41,392 nt of DNA from Kitasatospora aureofaciens (GTDB lineage Bacteria > Actinomycetota > Actinomycetes > Streptomycetales > Streptomycetaceae). Position numbers and translations under genes: made by a program. This document shows, in pieces, positions 35,877 through 41,392 of this stretch. The stretch's first letter is position 1, and every line of letters begins with the position of its first letter. Location of the stretch: assembly GCF_019192735.1 (NCBI RefSeq), contig NZ_JAHTKP010000064.1:1-41392 (forward strand), in the 5' to 3' direction. A model generated the notes under the pieces. That model had not been told where the DNA came from. It did no database searches and saw nothing but the letters and a program-made list of their open reading frames with translations.

Positions 35877-38690
35877 TCAAAGGCGAACAGCAGGTTTCGA
35901 ACCGCACAGAACCGTCACAAGCTCCCGCCGGCCGGAAATCCCGAGTTTGCGATAGGAATTCGTCAAATGTTTCTCGACCGCGCGCGCACTCACCTGCAGT
36001 TCGGCTGCGATTTCCTGGTTCGTCAGTCCGTTCCCGACGAGGTCGGCCACCCGGCGCTCGGACGGGGTCAGCACCCCGCGGGCGGACGCTCCGGGCTCCC
36101 GGCCGGGTGCCGGGCCGGTCCGCTCGGTGGGCCACCCGGCACCGCAGGCGGCGGCGAGCCGGTCGGACTCCCGACGCACCGCCGTCGCCTCCGCCCCCGC
36201 GCCGAGGCGACGGCCCAAGTCCCGGAGGGCCCGGGCACGTTCGAGCTCGTCCGCCGAATGGCGCAGCACCTCGACCGCCTCGCGCAGCAGATCCACCGCC
36301 GGCCCGCCGCCCGCCAGGGCGGCCCGTAGGCGCAGGGCCCGGCCCAGCGCCACCGGAGCGCCCCAGGCCTCCGCCCGCGCGTGCTCCTCCTCGGCGAGCG
36401 CCCGGGCCGCGAACTCGTCACCGAGCGCCCGGGCCAGCCCGATCGCCCACGGACGCCACGGGAAGAGCACGGGATTGCGCCAGCCGGTGGATTCCAGCTC
36501 CCGTCCGCAGGCCAGGGCGGTGTCCAGGGCGGCCGCCGGATCTCCCCGGTGCATCTGCCGGCGCGCGCGGAGCAGCCCCAGCATCGCGGCGGGAGCCAGC
36601 CCGGCCGGACGGTGCCGGTCGGTCGCGGCCAGCACCCGTGCGCCGAGCGGCAGGTCCCGGGTCGCCAGGGCCACCGCGGCCAGGGCCACCGCCGCCAGGC
36701 CGTCGCCGGTCGACCCTCCGGCCTCGGCCCGTGCGCAGGCGCGCTCGGCCTGTTCCCGCGCGAGGGTCAGCCGGCCCCTCGCCAGATGGACCAGGGCCCG
36801 TTCGGCGTGGTCCGGGGCCGCCTCGGCCGCGCCGGAGGGGTGCCGGCCGCTTTCGCCCGCCGACAGCCAGGATTCGAGCGCGCCCGGGGCGTCGGCCCCG
36901 ACCAGGGTGGTCACCAGCAGCGGGACGACGGAGTGCGGGCTCAGGGCCGTGGCCGGTTCCCGTTCGAGGATCCGTTCCGCCTGCCGGGCCAGTTCCGCAG
37001 CCGGCCGGCCCGCCCCGAGGGTCGCCGCGTGGAGCAGCACGGCCAGCAGCTCGCGTTCGCCGCGGGAGCAGACCGCAGGCTCGATGACGCTCAACTTCCC
37101 GATGGATTCGGCGAGTCGCACGGGGTCGCGGCAGTCCGCGTGGCGCAGCCTGGCCTCCAGCCGCAGTGCGGCCTCCCGTCCGAAGCCGTCGAGAGTGTCG
37201 GGGTGGCCGAGTTCGGCCGCCACCTCGCGCAGCAGGGCGGTGGCCGAAGGGGTGGTGGCCCGCAGGAAGTTGGACGGCAGGTGGAGCGCGGCGGCGGCCC
37301 GCTCCCGGGCGGTGGCCAGCAGCGGGATCGCCTGGGCGATGTGCCGCTCGCACGCCGCGTGGTCGAACGACCGCTCGGCGACGGCCAGTTCGACCAGCAG
37401 CCGGGCGCGTTCCGGGTCCGCTTCGGAGACGTCCAGCAGCGCGCGCCGGAGGTAGCGGGCGGCGAGGTCCGGTGCGCCGCGGCGCAGCGCGGTGTCGGCC
37501 GCGCTGCGCAGGACCGCCGCCGACCACGGGTGCGCGGAGGTGGCGACCGCCATGAGCTGGACGGCGACCTGCTCCGCGGGGCGCCCGGCGTCGTACAGCA
37601 CGGCGGCGGCTCCCTCGTGCCGGCGCTGGCGTTCGGCGGCGCTCATGGCGGCCTCGACCGCGTCCCGTACGACCGGGTGGACGAAGATCGCCCGGTTCGG
37701 GTCGGCCAGCAGCCCGAGTCGGTGCAGTCCGCGCAGTGCGGCGGCGCAGCCGACGGGATCCAGCCCGGCGAGCCGGCCGACCTGCGCGGTGTCGCCCGGC
37801 TCCCCGAGGGTGGCGATCGCCGCGGCCAGGTCGCGCACCGGCGCGGTCTGGGAACGCAGGCAGCCCGCCAGCCGGTCGCGCAGGGCCGCCGGGCGCAGGG
37901 TCCGCACGGCGTCCGCGCCTGCGTTGGTCGGACGGCGGCCGGCGGCCGCGAGCGCGCCGAGCAGGGACGTCAGGAAGGCCGGGTTGCCGGCCGAGGCCTC
38001 GTGGCAGGCCGCGGCGAACTCGTCCTCGCCGGGTTCCCCGAACCGGTCGCGGACCAGCGTCCGGGCGGCCGCGCGGGACAGCGCCGTGGGGCGCAGCTCC
38101 CGGGCGGAGGCTTCGGCCACCTCGTTGACCAGGGGGTCCCGGGAGCCCGGGTCGCCGTCGCGCAGGGTGCAGACCACCAGGACGCGGAGACCGTCGAGGC
38201 GGGCGGTGAGGTGGCCGAGCCACCGGAGTGACGGGCGGTCGGCCCACTGGAGGTCGTCGATCAGGAGCAGCAGCGGTGTCTCGGCGCTCAGTTCGGCGAC
38301 CAGGCGGCGCAGGTCGGAGAGCACGGCAGCGGTCGCCGGCTCGTGGCCGGACGGTGGCTCCTGGCCGACGAACGCGGCATCGCCGAGCACCTGCCGGGCC
38401 GCACCGGCCCGGGCGAGCCAGTGGTCGCGGAGGTCCGTCGGCAGCACGGTCAGGAGGCTGTCGAACAGCTGGCGGACCACGCCGAAGGCGAAGTCCTGCT
38501 CCATGAGGGCGGCTTCGGCCCGCAGGACGCGCAGCGGTGTCCGCTCGGCCTGGGCGGGCAGGGCGCGCAGCAGAGCGGAGCGGCCGATCCCGAACGGGCC
38601 GGTGAGCAGCAGCTGCGCGGAGCGGCCGTCGGCGGCGGCGCGCAGGGCCAGCCGTGCCACGGCGAGTTCGGTGTCCCGTTCAAGCAGCAT
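35877..38690 (-). CDS. LAL-family (large ATP-binding LuxR) regulator 1
   Basis: A 937-residue LAL regulator. The N-terminal AAA/STAND NTPase has Walker A GPFGIGRS (31-38), in which the usual lysine is arginine (R37), and Walker B 'LLLLIDDLQWADRPSLRWLG' (about 138-157). A long helical-repeat middle follows, and a C-terminal LuxR HTH 'LTPSERRVADLVGNGLTNQE', 'IAAELQVSARAVEKHLTNSY' (about 875-930). Such proteins activate natural-product clusters. ATG 38690 starts three bases after the stop of LAL 2, so the two form an operon. The last 120 bp are visibly less GC-rich than the rest. Confidence 0.92.
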   Translation of the reverse strand: MLLERDTELAVARLALRAAADGRSAQLLLTGPFGIGRSALLRALPAQAERTPLRVLRAEAALMEQDFAFGVVRQLFDSLLTVLPTDLRDHWLARAGAARQVLGDAAFVGQEPPSGHEPATAAVLSDLRRLVAELSAETPLLLLIDDLQWADRPSLRWLGHLTARLDGLRVLVVCTLRDGDPGSRDPLVNEVAEASARELRPTALSRAAARTLVRDRFGEPGEDEFAAACHEASAGNPAFLTSLLGALAAAGRRPTNAGADAVRTLRPAALRDRLAGCLRSQTAPVRDLAAAIATLGEPGDTAQVGRLAGLDPVGCAAALRGLHRLGLLADPNRAIFVHPVVRDAVEAAMSAAERQRRHEGAAAVLYDAGRPAEQVAVQLMAVATSAHPWSAAVLRSAADTALRRGAPDLAARYLRRALLDVSEADPERARLLVELAVAERSFDHAACERHIAQAIPLLATARERAAAALHLPSNFLRATTPSATALLREVAAELGHPDTLDGFGREAALRLEARLRHADCRDPVRLAESIGKLSVIEPAVCSRGERELLAVLLHAATLGAGRPAAELARQAERILEREPATALSPHSVVPLLVTTLVGADAPGALESWLSAGESGRHPSGAAEAAPDHAERALVHLARGRLTLAREQAERACARAEAGGSTGDGLAAVALAAVALATRDLPLGARVLAATDRHRPAGLAPAAMLGLLRARRQMHRGDPAAALDTALACGRELESTGWRNPVLFPWRPWAIGLARALGDEFAARALAEEEHARAEAWGAPVALGRALRLRAALAGGGPAVDLLREAVEVLRHSADELERARALRDLGRRLGAGAEATAVRRESDRLAAACGAGWPTERTGPAPGREPGASARGVLTPSERRVADLVGNGLTNQEIAAELQVSARAVEKHLTNSYRKLGISGRRELVTVLCGSKPAVRL

Positions 38691-38693
38691 CCT

Positions 38694-41312
38694 TCACTGT
38701 CCTTCCATGGCACGGACCAGGACCCGAAGTTCCGGGCGGCCGTCGATTCCGAGCTTGCGGTAGGCCCGCCGGAGCCTGAGTTCGACCGCGCGGCTGGAGA
38801 CCGACAGCATGGCCGCGATGTCCCGGTTGCTGTGGCCCCGGCCCGCCAGTTCGGCGGTGTGCCGCTCGGTCGGCGACAGGCTGTCCCAGGCCGGGTCGGC
38901 GGGGCGGCCGGTGCGGTCGTCGAGGGTGCCGGCGAGGTCCCGGGCGCGGACGGCCATCGGGCCGGCCGGGTGCCGGGCGGTCAGCACGGAGAGTTCTTCC
39001 AGCGACCGCTCGGCCGTCTTCCGGTCGCCGCCCTGTTCGGCGAGTTCGACGGCGGCGAGTTCGGCCAGCGCCCGGACGTAGCCGGGGCCGGCCGGGCGGC
39101 ACCGCAGGGCGCCGGCCGCGGAGCGGACCCCGGCGAGCCGGCCCGGCCGGTCGGCGACCCGCTGGGCGCTCAGTTCGGCCCAGCCGACCGTGGTCGGGGC
39201 GCCCCACCGGCGGGCGAGCCGTACCTCCTGCTCGCTCAGCCGGGCGGCCTCGGCGCGGTCGCCCAGGGCGTGGCTGGCCAGTGCCGCCAGGGAGCGCCAC
39301 GGCAGCAGGGCGGGGTTGAGCTGGTGGCGGCTCAGCAGCCGGCGTCCGCTCTCCCTGAGCAGTTCGCCGGCCTCGGCCGGGCTGCCGGAGCCGAGGGCCA
39401 CGGCGGCGCGGGCGAACAGCAGATGGGCCCAGTGGTCGCTGCCCTCGGCACCCGGGGGCAGGGGGTCGGCGGCGCGTTCGCGGGCTCGGTCCCGGCGGCC
39501 GCTCTCCAGGTCGACGAGGATGCCGACGGCCCGTAAGAAGGGCGCGATCACGACCGGCCGGCCGAGCAGGTGCAGGGCTCGCTCCGCCTCGGCGACGTCC
39601 CGTTCGGCGGGTTCCAGCCGGCCGCGGCGCAGGTGGAGTTCGGCCCGGAGGGCGAGCGCGTGGGGGGCGGCCAGCCGCAGCCTGTTGCCGGACAGCTCGC
39701 GGAGCAGGCGGTCGAGGCCGGCCTCCGCCTCGTCGTGGGCGTCGGCCAGGCACAGGGTCCGGCAGGCGGCGAGCCACGGCTGGACGAGGGGTCCTTCGGT
39801 GCTCTCGTGGGCGAGCGCGGTGCGGGCCAGGGCGCCGGCCTGGTCGAGCCGGTGGCCACGGAGGGCGAGCTGCCAGGCGCGGACCGCGGCCTGCGCGGGG
39901 GACGCGGGCTGCGGCGGCAGCGGCGGCACCTCGGGCACCGGCAGCGCGATCTCGCCCTGGCCGGTCGGTTCGGTGCACCAGAAGAGGGCGAGCAGATCGT
40001 CCTGTTCCGGGCCGCCCGCCCCGGGCAGCACGTCGGCGACGGCGCGGCGGACCACGGCGGTGGCGCCGCCGGTCAGCCCGAGGTCGGCGGCGCGGACCCG
40101 CAGGGCCCCGTCGGTGCCGGCGCGGCGGACGATCGCGTCGAGCCGGTGGTCGCCGGCTTCGGGTTCGCCGAGCAGGTGTGCGGCGCTCAGTTCCAGGACG
40201 AGCCGGGCGTGTTCGGCGGGCGGCGGGTCCTCCTCCAGTGCGCGGCCGAGGAGGGTGGCGGCGTGCCGGTGGTCCTGCCGTTGCGCGGCGGCCTCAGCGC
40301 CGATCCGCAGGGCCCGGAGCGCCCACGGCCGGCCGATCCGGCGCGTCCCGAGCAGCAGGTCGGCCACCGCGACGTCGTCGACCGCGGCGCGGTACGCCAG
40401 TTCGGCCGCCCTGGTGTGCAGGTCGATCCGCTCGGTGGCGCTCGCCCCGGTCAGGACCCGGGAGCGGACGGCCGGGGCGAGCCGCGGCTCGGTCCCGGTG
40501 CCGTCCCCGGTGCCGATGCCGGGCAGCTGGGCCAGCACGGCCCGCAGCCGGGGCTCGCCGATCGTGTCGAGGCCCGCCAGGGCGCAGACCAGCGGGAAGT
40601 CGAGCAGGCCCCCGCAGACCGCCAGGGCCCGCACCACGGCGACGACTTCGCGGGTGAGCCCGCGCAGCGCCCGCATCAGGTGGTCGCCGGTCACCGTGGC
40701 GGCGAGGGTGCCCAGTTCGGGGACCCGGGCGGCGACCGGCCGGTGGCCGTGCCAGGCGAACTGCCGCAGGGTGTCGTCGAGGATCCCGGGGTGGCCGCCG
40801 GTGGCCCGGCCCGCGGCCGCGAGGAACTCCTCGTCACCCCACCGGCCAAAGGCGCGGGCGACGGCGGCCGCGACCTGGTCCGGGCCGAGCGGACTGAGCA
40901 CGAGGTGGTGGGCGGTGGCCGCTCCGGGCGCCGCGGCGAGCAGGTCGTGCCAGTCCGGGTCGGGGGCCCCGAGCCGGCTGCCGCCGCACAGCACCGCCAG
41001 CGGGGCCCCTGCCCAGCGGCGCGACAACGCGCCCAGCCAGTGCAGTGACGGCTCGTCCAGCCACTGGGCGTCCTCCAGCGCGAGGAGGGTCGGCCGGGTG
41101 TGGGCGGCGCGCAGCAGGTCTGCGAGCCCCGGCGGCCGGCCGGGCGTGGTCCGGCCGGCGTCGTGCCCGGGCGCGTCCAGCGGGCCCAGCCACTGGGCGA
41201 CCCCGCCGCACGCCCAGCAGCGCCCGCCGCACGCCCGGCGGCGCGAACGCGCCGAACTGGCCGCCGCGCTCGACGCTGCCGGCGCGGCCGGCCCGCTGGT
41301 CGTGACGGTCAC
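38694..41312 (-). CDS. LAL-family regulator 2, N-terminus disrupted
   Basis: An open frame of 872 codons. From about residue 36 ('GGVAQWLGPLDAPG') it is a normal LAL body: Walker B 'TLLALEDAQWLDEPSLHWLG', the helical middle, and the C-terminal HTH 'LSPTERHTAELAGRGHSNRD', 'IAAMLSVSSRAVELRLRRAY'. The Walker A part is missing; the first 35 residues are Ala/Ser/Arg-rich and antisense to a LAL N-terminus lying on the plus strand at 41227-41392. A TTA codon at 39536-39534 makes full translation depend on bldA. GTG 41312 is only the first start in the frame. It is followed directly by LAL 1. Confidence 0.8.
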   Translation of the reverse strand: MTVTTSGPAAPAASSAAASSARSRRRACGGRCWACGGVAQWLGPLDAPGHDAGRTTPGRPPGLADLLRAAHTRPTLLALEDAQWLDEPSLHWLGALSRRWAGAPLAVLCGGSRLGAPDPDWHDLLAAAPGAATAHHLVLSPLGPDQVAAAVARAFGRWGDEEFLAAAGRATGGHPGILDDTLRQFAWHGHRPVAARVPELGTLAATVTGDHLMRALRGLTREVVAVVRALAVCGGLLDFPLVCALAGLDTIGEPRLRAVLAQLPGIGTGDGTGTEPRLAPAVRSRVLTGASATERIDLHTRAAELAYRAAVDDVAVADLLLGTRRIGRPWALRALRIGAEAAAQRQDHRHAATLLGRALEEDPPPAEHARLVLELSAAHLLGEPEAGDHRLDAIVRRAGTDGALRVRAADLGLTGGATAVVRRAVADVLPGAGGPEQDDLLALFWCTEPTGQGEIALPVPEVPPLPPQPASPAQAAVRAWQLALRGHRLDQAGALARTALAHESTEGPLVQPWLAACRTLCLADAHDEAEAGLDRLLRELSGNRLRLAAPHALALRAELHLRRGRLEPAERDVAEAERALHLLGRPVVIAPFLRAVGILVDLESGRRDRARERAADPLPPGAEGSDHWAHLLFARAAVALGSGSPAEAGELLRESGRRLLSRHQLNPALLPWRSLAALASHALGDRAEAARLSEQEVRLARRWGAPTTVGWAELSAQRVADRPGRLAGVRSAAGALRCRPAGPGYVRALAELAAVELAEQGGDRKTAERSLEELSVLTARHPAGPMAVRARDLAGTLDDRTGRPADPAWDSLSPTERHTAELAGRGHSNRDIAAMLSVSSRAVELRLRRAYRKLGIDGRPELRVLVRAMEGQ

Positions 41313-41392
41313 CGGCGCCCCCGGCTACGGGCAGAACGCGCTGGTCCGCTGGGGCGCGGCCCGGGCCGAGGGCGCCGGCCTGCGGGTAGATC
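41227..41392 (+). pseudogene. Inverted N-terminal piece of a LAL regulator (runs off the window)
   Basis: On the plus strand this reads 'ARRRERAELAAALDAAGAAG', 'PLVVTVTGAPGYGQNALVRW' and 'GAARAEGAGLRVD', the usual first 50 residues of a LAL protein including its P-loop, here GYGQN in place of GYGKT. No start codon precedes it in frame nearby. It is the very part missing from the minus-strand LAL 2 gene, so the likeliest reading is that this segment was turned round; alternatively it is the start of a different, divergent LAL gene. A 14-bp direct repeat (41202-41215 and 41223-41236) marks the junction. Confidence 0.6.

Overview
The window is very GC-rich, with streptomycete hallmarks: GTG starts, 4-bp ATGA/GTGA gene overlaps, leaderless genes, rare TTA codons and families typical of Streptomyces or Kitasatospora. 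I read it as chromosomal accessory sequence of a Streptomycetaceae member. It holds many small, separately controlled transcription units and regulators, not one large operon. No rRNA, tRNA, CRISPR array, insertion sequence or prophage was seen.

Layout. 1-7.8 kb: an ArsR-like regulator, a quinone-oxidoreductase-like enzyme divergent from an AraC regulator, a Uma2-family protein divergent from a membrane Ser/Thr kinase, a VOC protein, an alpha/beta hydrolase, and a scar where two truncated genes meet head to head. 7.8-11.2 kb: a DEAD-box helicase behind a cold-shock protein whose 5' leader contains a U-tracted terminator, then three small proteins. 11.2-17.9 kb: a two-component system, an ABC exporter pair, the remnant of a PucR-type regulator, and a secreted phosphoesterase with a lipoprotein. 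17.9-21.4 kb: a methyltransferase-like membrane protein, an AhpD-like protein, and a double carboxymuconolactone-decarboxylase gene divergent from a TetR gene with a clear operator. 21.5-25.1 kb: an alanyl-tRNA-synthetase-like gene lacking the editing half, preceded by a leaderless Ala-containing leader peptide and attenuator-like hairpins; then DUF6213 and a solitary DnaK. 25.2-27.8 kb: two small membrane proteins and an NlpC/P60 hydrolase with four peptidoglycan-binding repeats. 27.8-34.7 kb: a vWA protein with a Ro60-like layout coupled to an HTH-ended partner, a 26-codon ORF, glutaminase, and an HTH-NACHT-transmembrane protein with two early TTA codons. 34.8-41.4 kb: a PAS-LuxR regulator and two giant LuxR (LAL) regulators, the combination found at polyene macrolide clusters, so a natural-product cluster may begin near the right edge. 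The last LAL gene looks broken by an inversion.

The strongest candidates for something undescribed are: the Ala leader/attenuator driving an editing-less AlaRS-like protein; the terminator and overlapping ORF in the cold-shock leader; the vWA/HTH pair with its micro-ORF; the NACHT-HTH membrane protein under apparent bldA control; and the LAL N-terminus lying on the opposite strand to its body. All are read by eye from sequence; none has been tested by database search.
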